Shown here: piece by piece, positions 26,136-33,216 of the stretch | How positions within the stretch are numbered: the stretch's first letter is position 1 | How the letters are laid out: every line of letters starts with the position of its first letter | Source of the DNA: CAZZBM01 sp964652255 | Lineage (GTDB): Bacteria > Bdellovibrionota > Bacteriovoracia > Bacteriovoracales > CAZZBM01 | Assembly: GCA_964652255.1 (NCBI GenBank) | Contig: CAZZBM010000001.1 | Location: 434,001 to 498,000, forward strand | Length of the DNA: 64,000 nt | Reading direction: 5' to 3' | Position numbers and translations under genes: made by a program | The notes under the pieces: generated by a model | Database searches by the model: none | Seen by the model: only the letters and a program-made list of their open reading frames with translations | Told to the model about the DNA's origin: nothing

Positions 26136-26590
26136 AAAAAGAATATATAAATTTATTTTTATGGATTACAGGCATTCTTTTAGTGGGTTCTCTCTTAGGA
26201 TCTTTAACTAAGCCAGAGATTAATAATTGGTATCTTTCTTTGAATCGATCTTCACTTAATCCCCCTAACTATGTTTTTCCCATAGCTTGGACTCTTTTAT
26301 ATATTTTAATTGGGATTACTGGCTGGAAAATTTGGCAAAAAGATTCAACTTTATTAAAAGGCTTTTATTCTTTTCAATTATTTTTAAATTGGATTTGGAC
26401 ACCTCTTTTTTTCTATTATCAATTAATTGGTTGCGCCTTGTTTGGTTTAATTCTCTTAGATCTGATAGTGTTTTCTCTTATTTGCTTCTCTTATTCGAAA
26501 ATAAAATTAATAGTTTGGTTGATGCTTCCTTATTTTTTTTGGCTTCTATTTGCGACTTATTTGAATTTCTACATTTGGAAATATAATTAA
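26132..26590 (+). CDS. tspO: TspO/MBR-family tryptophan-rich sensory protein
   Basis: Five-helix membrane protein of the translocator/benzodiazepine-receptor family, which binds porphyrins and influences oxidative and stress responses. Signature segments: LNPPNYVFPIAWTLLYILIGI (the family's NPP and WTxLY motif), FQLFLNWIWTPLFF and PYFFWLLFATYLNFYIW. 152 residues, normal. It overlaps the Alx-type gene by four bases, so the pair is one unit. The following operon has its own leader. Confidence 0.9.
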   Translation: MKKEYINLFLWITGILLVGSLLGSLTKPEINNWYLSLNRSSLNPPNYVFPIAWTLLYILIGITGWKIWQKDSTLLKGFYSFQLFLNWIWTPLFFYYQLIGCALFGLILLDLIVFSLICFSYSKIKLIVWLMLPYFFWLLFATYLNFYIWKYN

Positions 26591-26605
26591 AATTAATTAT
26601 TTACC

Positions 26606-26683
26606 TCACAGTATTTATGAAATAAGATATTGAACAAAAGGTTTTTCTTTTATTAAAGAAAATAAATTTAAAAAGTACTGTGA
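26606..26683 (+). promoter_or_regulatory. Leader with long inverted repeat that buries the GTG start codon
   Basis: In RNA, TCACAGTATTT (26606-26616) can pair with AAGTACTGTGA (26673-26683) over 11 bp including one U-G wobble. The GTG start of the synthetase-like gene (26680-26682) is wholly inside the right arm. The enclosed loop contains a second stem, TTTCTTT (26644-26650) with AAAGAAA (26655-26661). No Shine-Dalgarno precedes the GTG. This could be an mRNA switch controlling translation or an operator; no T-box hallmark is present. Function is inference. Confidence 0.4.
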
Positions 26684-27723
26684 CCACTATAGAGAAAATC
26701 TATTTAGATGACATTGATGATTTTGATAAAAAAGTAACAATACCTTCGTGGAATGAAATAAAAAGTCTATGGGGAGTCTCTCCTGTTGGACCATTGCATT
26801 TAGGGTATGATTCTTTAATTGTTCTTCAAAGAAAAATCTTGGAAAAAAACCCAAAAAAGCATTTTATAGTTATAGCAGATATTCACTCAGCTTTATCCCA
26901 TGGACTTAGTTGGTTAGATCTTCGTCAAAGATGCTATTATTATGAATATTATTTAAGAGAAATTAGTTTTTTAAAACATTCTAACTATATTCTTGGTTCT
27001 TATTTTCAAACAAGGCCTAGTTATGTAGAGTCTCTTTATTCTTTATTGGGAAAAGTTTCTTTAAGATCTGTTATGGATACATTACCTGCTTACGTAAAAA
27101 AAAACAATATAGTCCCAGCTTCTGTGTCAATTTATTCTCTTATGCAATGCTTAGATGTTTTTTATTTAGAAACAAATTTTATAGTTGCAGATCGTGGTCA
27201 AGAAAAAATTTATGATTTAATTTATGAATTTTATGATTGCAATGTTTTAAGGTTTGGAACAGAAACGAACTTAAAAGAACCCGAAAAAAAAATTACTTTT
27301 CTTTACATTCCCATTGCTTCTGACATTAAAGGGAGATCTTTAAAAGAAAGTTCCTCAGAAACAAGAACTTCTATTCATGACAGTAAAGATACTTTAGAAA
27401 AAAAAATCGATCATATGTATGCTCCTCCTTATAATCAAATGATTTGTAAAGAAAAAATCAATGCTTGTTTAGAATTCTTTAAATATTCTGTTTTTCCTTG
27501 GATCGATGAAAAAATAAAAATAGTGAATCAAAATGGTGTTGAGTTTTTATTTGAAAACTATAGAGAATTAGAAAAATGTTTTTATGAAGGTTTTTTATTT
27601 CCAAATGATTTAAAGAAATCTTTAAAAGATTACTTATGGAAAAGATTGCAATTTATTCAAAACAGTCTTCAACAAGGGATCGATTTTTGGGTGGATAAAA
27701 AAAGGTTGAATAAAAATGATTAA
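26680..27723 (+). CDS. Archaeal-type tyrosyl-tRNA synthetase-like protein (full length, divergent)
   Basis: Class I Rossmann synthetase fold of the archaeal/eukaryotic TyrRS type. Signatures: WGVSPVGPLHLGY (HIGH-like H40-L-G-Y43), IADIHS, SLMQCLDVFYL with Q156 and D159 (equivalents of the Tyr-binding Gln and Asp of Methanocaldococcus TyrRS), and a KMSKS-like KESSSE at 222-227 followed by HDSKDTLEKKI. The C-terminal domain FENYRELEKCFYEGFLFPND is the archaeal anticodon-binding type. The position of the substrate-binding Tyr32 is Leu30, so specificity may differ from tyrosine. The start is a GTG inside a hairpin arm; no alternative start is close. It overlaps the next gene by 8 bases. It may be a dedicated biosynthetic enzyme or an unusual TyrRS. 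Confidence 0.75.
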   Translation: MTTIEKIYLDDIDDFDKKVTIPSWNEIKSLWGVSPVGPLHLGYDSLIVLQRKILEKNPKKHFIVIADIHSALSHGLSWLDLRQRCYYYEYYLREISFLKHSNYILGSYFQTRPSYVESLYSLLGKVSLRSVMDTLPAYVKKNNIVPASVSIYSLMQCLDVFYLETNFIVADRGQEKIYDLIYEFYDCNVLRFGTETNLKEPEKKITFLYIPIASDIKGRSLKESSSETRTSIHDSKDTLEKKIDHMYAPPYNQMICKEKINACLEFFKYSVFPWIDEKIKIVNQNGVEFLFENYRELEKCFYEGFLFPNDLKKSLKDYLWKRLQFIQNSLQQGIDFWVDKKRLNKND

Positions 27724-28519
27724 TTTTTTTAAAAAGCTTAAAAATTTAGGTATAAAAATTTCTATACAAAATAAAAATATTAAAAAGGTTTTTTGGGGTG
27801 TTGCTCCAACAGGGGATATTCATATTGGATATTTGCCTTATATAGCAATTTTAAAAAAATTAAAATCAATGAATTTTGAAATAATGATTTTAATAGCAGA
27901 TTATCATGGATATCTTGATTCAGAAAAAACTCTTTTTTCTCAAATAGAAGAAAGAACTCAGAGATACTATCATTTTTTTAAAAGATTAGGTTTTTCTGAT
28001 CAAGATATTGTTTTTGCAAAAGATGAATATTTAAAATCTTCCTACATAAATTCATTGTTTTTGTTTTCAAGATCTTTGAAATTAAATGAATCATTAAAAT
28101 GTGCAAAAAAAACCTTAAAAAGTTTTATTAAAAAAAATTTTCATGTATCAGATGTTCTTTATGTTCTTACTCAAGTTTTTGATCTTGAATATTTTCAAGT
28201 TGACCTTGTTCTTTCTGGAATAGATGAGTCTGGTGTTTATAAATTTGGAATTCCTATAATTGAGAAAAAAAATAAAAAAAAAATAAATACAATTTATTTT
28301 CCCATGATCAAAGGAGTTTTTGAAAAAGAAATGCATTCAAGTGATTGTGATGATAATAAAATTAATATTTTTGAAGATTTTGAAAGTGTTCTTAATAAAA
28401 TAAAAAAAAACAATAGTTTAAAAGTTCAAATTAATAAAATTATATTTCCAATGTTTGAAATAAGCAAAAAAAACAAACCAGAAGAAATCGCTCATTCTTT
28501 GGTTGGTATTTGGAGCTAA
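27716..28519 (+). CDS. Second TyrRS-like catalytic domain lacking the anticodon-binding domain
   Basis: A diverged paralogue of the preceding gene: VFWGVAPTGDIHIGYLPYIA (H36-I-G-Y39), LIADYHGYLDSE, LTQVFDLEYF with Q153 and D156 aligned to the amino-acid-binding pair, and a weak signature EMHSSD (205-210) where the lysine of KMSKS is Glu. The Tyr32 position is F26. It stops ~50 residues after this loop, so the C-terminal anticodon-binding domain of its neighbour is missing (267 residues in all). Tandem archaeal-type TyrRS halves acting as an asymmetric dimer are known as a fusion in trypanosomatids; two adjacent genes could form a comparable heterodimer. Adenylation without tRNA charging is equally possible. 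Both are inference. Confidence 0.7.
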   Translation: MINFFKKLKNLGIKISIQNKNIKKVFWGVAPTGDIHIGYLPYIAILKKLKSMNFEIMILIADYHGYLDSEKTLFSQIEERTQRYYHFFKRLGFSDQDIVFAKDEYLKSSYINSLFLFSRSLKLNESLKCAKKTLKSFIKKNFHVSDVLYVLTQVFDLEYFQVDLVLSGIDESGVYKFGIPIIEKKNKKKINTIYFPMIKGVFEKEMHSSDCDDNKINIFEDFESVLNKIKKNNSLKVQINKIIFPMFEISKKNKPEEIAHSLVGIWS

Positions 28520-28523
28520 TTTA

Positions 28524-29597
28524 ATGATTAAAAAATCTAAAAAAATATCTAATGAGTTTTTAAAGATTTTAAATGAGAATAAAGAAATAATTTTTAAAAC
28601 CTATTCTAAAGAAACTTCTTATTTGTTAAATGATATTAATTTTTTATGGGAAGATCTTGAAAAATATTTAACTTTTTTTAGTGAATCCTTGAATCAAAAG
28701 AAAAAAATATGGAATTTAGAAAAGAATTTTTATCAAAAATTTGAAAAAAAATGTGAATATCAAAGAGTAAAACATGGAAAAGTTCTACTTGTTTTGCCCT
28801 ATAATGCAATTATACCCTTGTTGCCAATTTTTATTCTTTCTTTTTGTATTTTTGGCAATGAACTTATTGTAGCACCCAGTAGAAAATCTTTAAAAACAGT
28901 TACTTTGATATATTCTCTTTTAAAAAAAATATTAGATAAAAATGATTTTAAAGTTTTTATATTTAAAAAAGGTGGAGAAGATGCATTGAAAAGATATATT
29001 GATAAAATAGATCTTCTTTTTTTTCAAGGAAGTTCAAAAAAAAGAGATTTAATTTATGCTCAATGTTTAGAGCATAATACAGATATTATTTATGAAGGAG
29101 AAGGGGCTCAGGTTACAGTTATAGAAGATAATGTTGATGCTGAAAAAATAAAACAATGGCTTTCTTTTTGTCATGGTAAGCTTTGTACAACTCCAAAGAT
29201 TTTTTTTATAAAAAAAAATCTATATAAAAACTTTTTTAAAATAATAAAAAAGAACATTTCTCATATTCAGTTTACTGAGTTTAATCAAAAAAAAATTATA
29301 GAAAGTGTGCATTTAGATGAGGTTTTCATAGGTCCCTTTGAGGATCTTAAAGATCTTGTTTTTTATCTTAAAAGAAGGTATTCTTTTGGGTTGCAAATTT
29401 CTGTTTTTTCAAAAAAACCAAAAATTATAGAAGAATTTTTTTTAAACGAACTAAATATATCAAGAATTACTATTAATATCAATCCTACCTATCAAAATTC
29501 TCTTCTACCTTGGGGTGGTTATAAAAAATCAGGTTATAGTAGGGTCGGTGATTTTTTTGACAAGGCAACAAGAACAGTTATTGTAGAAAAAGTATGA
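28524..29597 (+). CDS. Miniature aldehyde dehydrogenase-superfamily protein
   Basis: ALDH landmarks appear in the right order: LPYN (92-95, the PWN motif with catalytic-pocket Asn94), FFQGS (167-170), YEGEG (E191, general base), KLCTTP (nucleophile C221), EVFIGPF (E266) and LPWGGYKKSG (329-338). The protein is only 357 residues against ~490 usually; about 60 residues are missing before the PWN motif and roughly 60 between the nucleophile and EVFIGPF. The cofactor motif KPSE is APSR (117-120), which removes the Lys and Glu that contact NAD ribose. Acyl reductases such as LuxC share this superfamily, so it may reduce an activated acyl group. The start is the ATG at 28524, four bases after the previous stop; an in-frame TTG at 28503 is less likely. 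Confidence 0.72.
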   Translation: MIKKSKKISNEFLKILNENKEIIFKTYSKETSYLLNDINFLWEDLEKYLTFFSESLNQKKKIWNLEKNFYQKFEKKCEYQRVKHGKVLLVLPYNAIIPLLPIFILSFCIFGNELIVAPSRKSLKTVTLIYSLLKKILDKNDFKVFIFKKGGEDALKRYIDKIDLLFFQGSSKKRDLIYAQCLEHNTDIIYEGEGAQVTVIEDNVDAEKIKQWLSFCHGKLCTTPKIFFIKKNLYKNFFKIIKKNISHIQFTEFNQKKIIESVHLDEVFIGPFEDLKDLVFYLKRRYSFGLQISVFSKKPKIIEEFFLNELNISRITININPTYQNSLLPWGGYKKSGYSRVGDFFDKATRTVIVEKV

Positions 29598-30334
29598 ATT
29601 TAGAGAAAAAAGTTATTGTTGTTACAGGTGCTTCTAGTGGAATAGGTCTAGCAATAGCTAAAGAGCTTTCAAAAGATCATATAGTTATTCTTTTGGCTAG
29701 AAGAGAGAAAGTTTTAAAAGAAATAGTTAATGAAATGATTTTAGAAAAAAGAGAAGTTTCTTATCAAGTCACAGATGTTACCAAGATTGAAGAATTAGAG
29801 AGGGCTATAAATTTTGTTTTAGATCGTTATGGTCAAATTGATGTTTTAATTAATAATGCTGGAATTATGCCCCTTTCCTTTTTATCAGAGCAAAAAATTC
29901 ATGAATGGGATCAAATGATTGATACAAATGTTAAAGGCGTTCTTTATGGTATTTCAGTAGTTTTACCTATCATGAGAAAGAAAAAATCTGGACATATTAT
30001 TTCTATTGCTTCTATTGCGGGTCATTTGGTGAAGCCAAGTTTAGCAGTTTATAGCGCGACCAAGCATGCTGTCTGCGCCATAATGGAAGGGTTAAGACAA
30101 GAGGAAGCTTTAGCAAAATCTAACATTAGAGTCACAACTATTTCTCCTGGAGCTATTGGTACAAATTTATTAAGCACAATTACTTCATTGGATTTAAAAA
30201 ATTCTTTTATAGAATTTTATAAAAATTCTATCGATCCAGAAAGAATTGCAAAAATCGTTGCTTTTGTTATTAATCAACCTATAGATACAGCTATAAACGA
30301 AATTATTATTAGACCAACTCTTCAAGAGCCTTAA
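29594..30334 (+). CDS. Short-chain dehydrogenase/reductase (SDR)
   Basis: Classical SDR of 246 residues. TGASSGIG (11-18) binds the dinucleotide; DVT at 61-63, NNAG (87-90), N112, S140 and YSATK (Y153, K157) complete the catalytic tetrad; ISPGAIGTNLL follows as the PG motif. Arg residues after the second strand (LLARREK) suggest NADP(H). It overlaps the ALDH-like gene by ATGA and ends the operon at a hairpin. With the ALDH-like protein it could take an activated acid through aldehyde to alcohol; that pathway is inference, the enzyme class is certain. Confidence 0.92.
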   Translation: MNLEKKVIVVTGASSGIGLAIAKELSKDHIVILLARREKVLKEIVNEMILEKREVSYQVTDVTKIEELERAINFVLDRYGQIDVLINNAGIMPLSFLSEQKIHEWDQMIDTNVKGVLYGISVVLPIMRKKKSGHIISIASIAGHLVKPSLAVYSATKHAVCAIMEGLRQEEALAKSNIRVTTISPGAIGTNLLSTITSLDLKNSFIEFYKNSIDPERIAKIVAFVINQPIDTAINEIIIRPTLQEP

Positions 30335-30362
30335 AAGAGAGTCATGAAGATGACCCTCTTTT
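30333..30362. terminator. Bidirectional Rho-independent terminator
   Basis: AAAAGAGAGTCAT, loop GAAG, ATGACCCTCTTTT: 12 paired bases with one A/C mismatch. The run of A on one side and T on the other makes it usable in both directions. It begins within the SDR stop codon and separates the convergent SDR and hsp20 genes. Confidence 0.75.
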
Positions 30363-30372
30363 AATATTTTCT

Positions 30373-30852
30373 TTAATTTTTTGTAATATCAATTTTTTTA
30401 GTAGTGTTATTAGGTAGAGCTTTCCTGTTGCAGGTAATTGTTAAAACACCATTTTTAAAAGAAGCATGAACTTGATCTTTTTCTACATCCTCTGGGAGAT
30501 GAAGAATTCTTTCAAAAGAACCATAAGATCTTTCAATTCTATGAAAGTTTTTATTTTTCTCCTCTTTTTCCTGCTTTTTAATTCCTTTAATAGCGAGAAC
30601 ATGATCATTTGAAAGCTCTATAGAAATATCTTTTTCCTCTACTCCCGGAACCTCTAAGTTTAGAATGTATTCTTTATCTGTAGAAGCAATGTCTAATTTT
30701 GGACGCAAAAGAATTTTACTTTCATTTGATCCGAAAGCTTCATTGAAAATGCGATCAATTTGAGAATGTAACTCTGAAATAGGATGAAACTGTCTAAAGC
30801 TTGGTAAGTATTGATCTTCACTATCAAACCAGTTAAATATTGATTTTCTCAT
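30373..30852 (-). CDS. Small heat shock protein, Hsp20/alpha-crystallin family
   Basis: ATP-independent holdase that binds unfolding proteins. The alpha-crystallin domain spans roughly residues 48-150: PKLDIASTDKEYILNLEVPG, VEEKDISIELSNDHVLAIKG, ERSYGSFERILHLPEDVE and the signature VHASFKNGVLTITC. 159 residues, normal. It has a strong Shine-Dalgarno (AAGGAGA, reverse of 30860-30866) and is a single-gene unit between the terminator and the tRNA-Ser(GCU) promoter. No clear heat-shock promoter could be called. Confidence 0.95.
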   Translation of the reverse strand: MRKSIFNWFDSEDQYLPSFRQFHPISELHSQIDRIFNEAFGSNESKILLRPKLDIASTDKEYILNLEVPGVEEKDISIELSNDHVLAIKGIKKQEKEEKNKNFHRIERSYGSFERILHLPEDVEKDQVHASFKNGVLTITCNRKALPNNTTKKIDITKN

Positions 30853-30918
30853 ATTTTTACTCTCCTTTTTTCCAATACTAAAATGATGTTTGTTTTTTAA
30901 AAATCAAGGGGGGTCTCA

Positions 30919-30948
30919 TTGACACCTCTAGCAATAGAAGTCTATATT
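30919..30948 (+). promoter_or_regulatory. Promoter for tRNA-Ser(GCU): TTGACA-N18-TATATT
   Basis: Perfect -35 TTGACA (30919-30924), 18-bp spacer, -10 TATATT (30943-30948). The predicted start is ~30955, five bases before the tRNA. This is the strongest promoter match in the window. Confidence 0.75.
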
Positions 30949-30959
30949 TTTCACAAATT

Positions 30960-31050
30960 GGAGATGTGGGTGAGTGGTCTAAACCAGCTCCTTGCTAAGG
31001 AGTCGAACCCTAACCGGGTTCCGTGAGTTCGAATCTCACCGTCTCCGCCA
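30960..31050 (+). tRNA. tRNA-Ser(GCU), CCA encoded
   Basis: Class II tRNA. The acceptor GGAGATG (30960-30966) pairs with CGTCTCC (31040-31046); discriminator G at 31047 and encoded CCA at 31048-31050. The anticodon stem-loop CTCCTTGCTAAGGAG has anticodon GCT at 30994-30996. A long variable arm (CGAACCCTAACCGGGTTCCG region) and T-loop GTTCGAATC are present. It reads AGU/AGC codons, complementing tRNA-Ser(UGA) at 25051. Confidence 0.95.
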
Positions 31051-31061
31051 AATTATAGATT

Positions 31062-32432
31062 TTAAGGAAGTATCTGGTCTAGGACCTTATTGAAGACTTT
31101 TATAGGCTCTTCTTGGTTTTTATCAGGAGCAATTTGTTTTAACAGGGTATCTTTTGTGGCTTCAAAGGTTTTCTTGAGTAAGATTTTACTTAAGTGTTGT
31201 TGGTCCAGGGAATATTTAAGATCTTTGAAGGGTCCTATAACAAAAAATTTTAAAGAATCAATATTTTTAAAACCGGTGAAAGTATGATGGGTATTTAGTT
31301 TTTCAAAATCTATTGTTCCTGTGAAATCATTTTTCAAAGAACCAATATTTACAGAGCTATTATAAAAACTACCTTGGTTTTTACTCCAATTAAGATTAAT
31401 GGCTCCTGTCAGAGCGTTAATTTTTTTTTGAGAAAGATTTTTTTGTAAGGTTAAGATCTGATCTAAGGTTGGCATGGAAAGATTTTCAATTTGATTTTTA
31501 AAAAAATCAATATCATAGGTTTCAACAAGAATTTTTTTTATAAAAAGAGATGTTTTTCCTGAAAGTTCTTTTTTATTTAAATGATAAGTAATATTCCATT
31601 CTGAGTTAAGATTTGATTCTTGGACTGATAGTTGTTTCGAAAGATCAAGATTTTTACAAGAGCCTTTTAAGCTAAGAACAGAATTTTGAACTTGACCAGA
31701 GCTTTCACAAATACCCTTTTCCAAAGAAAAAGAGATGTTATGAATTTGAGTTGCTTCTTTTTTTTGAGAAATTTTTCCTGTAAAATTTTCTAAAAGACCA
31801 TAAGGTGTTTTAATTTTTTTAGATTTCACATGAAGAAGAAGTTGTTCATTAAGGTTAATAAATATTTTTTCTGAAGAAAAATCAAGGTAATTTAAACCAA
31901 GGCTTCCTTTAACATGGAGTTGATCTTTTAAAGACAAGATAAGATCGAGATTTTTTAATAGATAGGACTCATAAGCAAGGGAACCTTTCACTTGTAAGGA
32001 TTCAAAAGAAGGATCTGTTAAAAGATTAATTTTTATTTTAGAGCCTTTATCTTCTAAGGAACAATTTATTTTCTCTTTAATAAAACAAGTGCTTTTAAGA
32101 TTAAGTTTTAAAGAATAAAGGATTAAATCTTCTATTAAAATTGTAACTTTGCTAATAGGTTTTTTAAAAAAGTAATGAAATAAAATTTCTTTTAAAGAAA
32201 CTTCAAGAGAGATTTTTTTCAAAGGATCTTTTAAAAAAATTGTTTTTAAAGAAGGAATTTTGATAATAACTTTTGGAAAAATTTTTAAATCAAAATCTCC
32301 ACAAAGTTCTATATTATATTTTTTTAATTCATCTTCAGCTAATGAATGTATTCTTTCTTTATCTAAAAAAAAATATAAAGATGTAAAAAGTATAATTATA
32401 GTAAAGAGTAAGAAATAAATTTTTTTTGACAT
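31062..32432 (-). CDS. AsmA-like inner-membrane-anchored protein
   Basis: 456 residues. An N-terminal transmembrane anchor (YFLLFTIIILFTSLYFFLD) is followed by LAEDELKKYNIELCGDFDLKIFPKVIIKIP, which is the AsmA pattern of a strand-rich start just after the membrane (the 'G.....P.....I' motif). The rest is repetitive beta-strand sequence with an amphipathic C terminus (LKKTFEATKDTLLKQIAPDK). AsmA/TamB-like proteins are thought to bridge the periplasm for lipid transfer. It ends 11 bases past tRNA-Ser(GCU), converging on it, and is divergent from the SMR pair. Fold assignment is moderate; substrate unknown. Confidence 0.65.
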   Translation of the reverse strand: MSKKIYFLLFTIIILFTSLYFFLDKERIHSLAEDELKKYNIELCGDFDLKIFPKVIIKIPSLKTIFLKDPLKKISLEVSLKEILFHYFFKKPISKVTILIEDLILYSLKLNLKSTCFIKEKINCSLEDKGSKIKINLLTDPSFESLQVKGSLAYESYLLKNLDLILSLKDQLHVKGSLGLNYLDFSSEKIFINLNEQLLLHVKSKKIKTPYGLLENFTGKISQKKEATQIHNISFSLEKGICESSGQVQNSVLSLKGSCKNLDLSKQLSVQESNLNSEWNITYHLNKKELSGKTSLFIKKILVETYDIDFFKNQIENLSMPTLDQILTLQKNLSQKKINALTGAINLNWSKNQGSFYNSSVNIGSLKNDFTGTIDFEKLNTHHTFTGFKNIDSLKFFVIGPFKDLKYSLDQQHLSKILLKKTFEATKDTLLKQIAPDKNQEEPIKVFNKVLDQILP

Positions 32433-32481
32433 GGAAATAGTTTTTTCGGATTATTGAAAATAATATTGAATGAAAATTTTC

Positions 32482-32511
32482 TTGAAATAAATATTGAACT
32501 GGTTTTATAAT
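32482..32511 (+). promoter_or_regulatory. Promoter of SMR pair, placed for a leaderless transcript
   Basis: -35 TTGAAA (32482-32487), 18-bp spacer, perfect -10 TATAAT (32506-32511). Only six bases separate the -10 from the ATG at 32518, so the expected transcription start coincides with the start codon. No Shine-Dalgarno precedes the ATG, which agrees with leaderless translation. Confidence 0.6.
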
Positions 32512-32517
32512 AGAAAA

Positions 32518-32829
32518 ATGATCTATTGGTGGTTTTTAGCTTTTGCTGGTATTTTTGAAGTTCTTTTTTCTTATCTAATTCTGAGAAAAGATTTATTAAA
32601 AAAGTATTTTTTTCCATTAAGAATCATAGCTTTTATTTTTATAGTACTAGCAGTTAAAAATATTAATATAAGCATCCTATATACCTTATTTATTGCTATG
32701 GCAGTTTTGGGAGATTTTGTTTTGAGTGTTTTTTTGGAAAAAAATCTAGTTACTGCTACCAAGGTGTTCTTCTTTTCTATAATTCTTCTCTCTATTTTAG
32801 CTCTACAGTATTTAGAGTTAAATTTTTGA
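32518..32829 (+). CDS. SMR-family transporter, first subunit of a pair
   Basis: Four-helix small multidrug resistance protein of 103 residues (MIYWWFLAFAGIFEVLFSYLI) with the essential helix-1 glutamate E14. It lacks the GLK/SEG motif of guanidinium exporters that its partner has. Two adjacent, unequal SMR genes normally form an obligate antiparallel heterodimer (YkkC/YkkD, EbrA/EbrB type). The start is the ATG at 32518; an in-frame TTG at 32494 would precede the predicted transcript start. The partner begins 31 bases downstream. Confidence 0.85.
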   Translation: MIYWWFLAFAGIFEVLFSYLILRKDLLKKYFFPLRIIAFIFIVLAVKNINISILYTLFIAMAVLGDFVLSVFLEKNLVTATKVFFFSIILLSILALQYLELNF

Positions 32830-32860
32830 CAAGAATATTCTTCTTTGCTTCAATGATCCT

Positions 32861-33184
32861 ATGAGTTGGCTTGTTTTGATTTTAGCAGGACTATGTGAAA
32901 TTGTTTGGGCTTTGGGTTTAAAATTTTCAAATGGTCTTACAAAACCTATAGAGTCAGCTGTGACAATATTTTTTATGATCTTTAGTTTGTATCTATTAGC
33001 AGTAGCTAGTCGAGAAATACCTATAGGGTTATCTTATACCGTATGGGTCGGAATAGGGTCTATTGGAGCTTTTGTTGGTAATATTGTTTTGTTTCAAGAA
33101 AAGGCTTCAAGTGTTCAGATTTTCTTCTTTACTGTTATTGTTGTTGGTATTCTTGGATTAAAATTGAGTTCTTTAAAGAGATAA
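32861..33184 (+). CDS. SMR-family transporter, Gdx/SugE-like partner subunit
   Basis: 107 residues and four helices. The N terminus MSWLVLILAGLCEIVWALGL followed by KFSNGLTKP is close to the Gdx (SugE) guanidinium-exporter motif, with E13 as the proton/substrate residue; helix 3 has IPIGLSYTVWVGIGSIGAFV, typical of SMR. Together with the preceding gene it probably makes a heterodimeric exporter for guanidinium or quaternary amines. A TTGACA lies at 32826-32831 just upstream, but the matching -10 is poor. Confidence 0.88.
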   Translation: MSWLVLILAGLCEIVWALGLKFSNGLTKPIESAVTIFFMIFSLYLLAVASREIPIGLSYTVWVGIGSIGAFVGNIVLFQEKASSVQIFFFTVIVVGILGLKLSSLKR

Positions 33185-33216
33185 TTTTTTTTAAAAAAAT
33201 TCCGATAAAAGGAGTT

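Noticed and set aside
26591..26683. T-box riboswitch upstream of the synthetase-like gene
   Set aside because: The leader is too short and lacks the T-box sequence and specifier-loop architecture.
30853..30920. Sigma-32-like heat-shock promoter for hsp20
   Set aside because: A CTTGATT-like box is present on the minus strand but no acceptable CCCCAT partner at the right distance.
25051..31050. The two tRNA-Ser genes as att repeats of an integrated island
   Set aside because: Their 3' ends share only the general T-arm and CGCCAA; no long direct repeat and no integrase gene was found.
32433..32517. Guanidine riboswitch ahead of the Gdx-like SMR pair
   Set aside because: The promoter lies six bases before the start codon, leaving no leader RNA; no ykkC-type motif seen.
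32826..32860. Separate promoter for the second SMR gene
   Set aside because: TTGACA is perfect but the -10 at 17-18 bp (TTCAAT/TCAATG) is poor; the pair is more simply one transcript.
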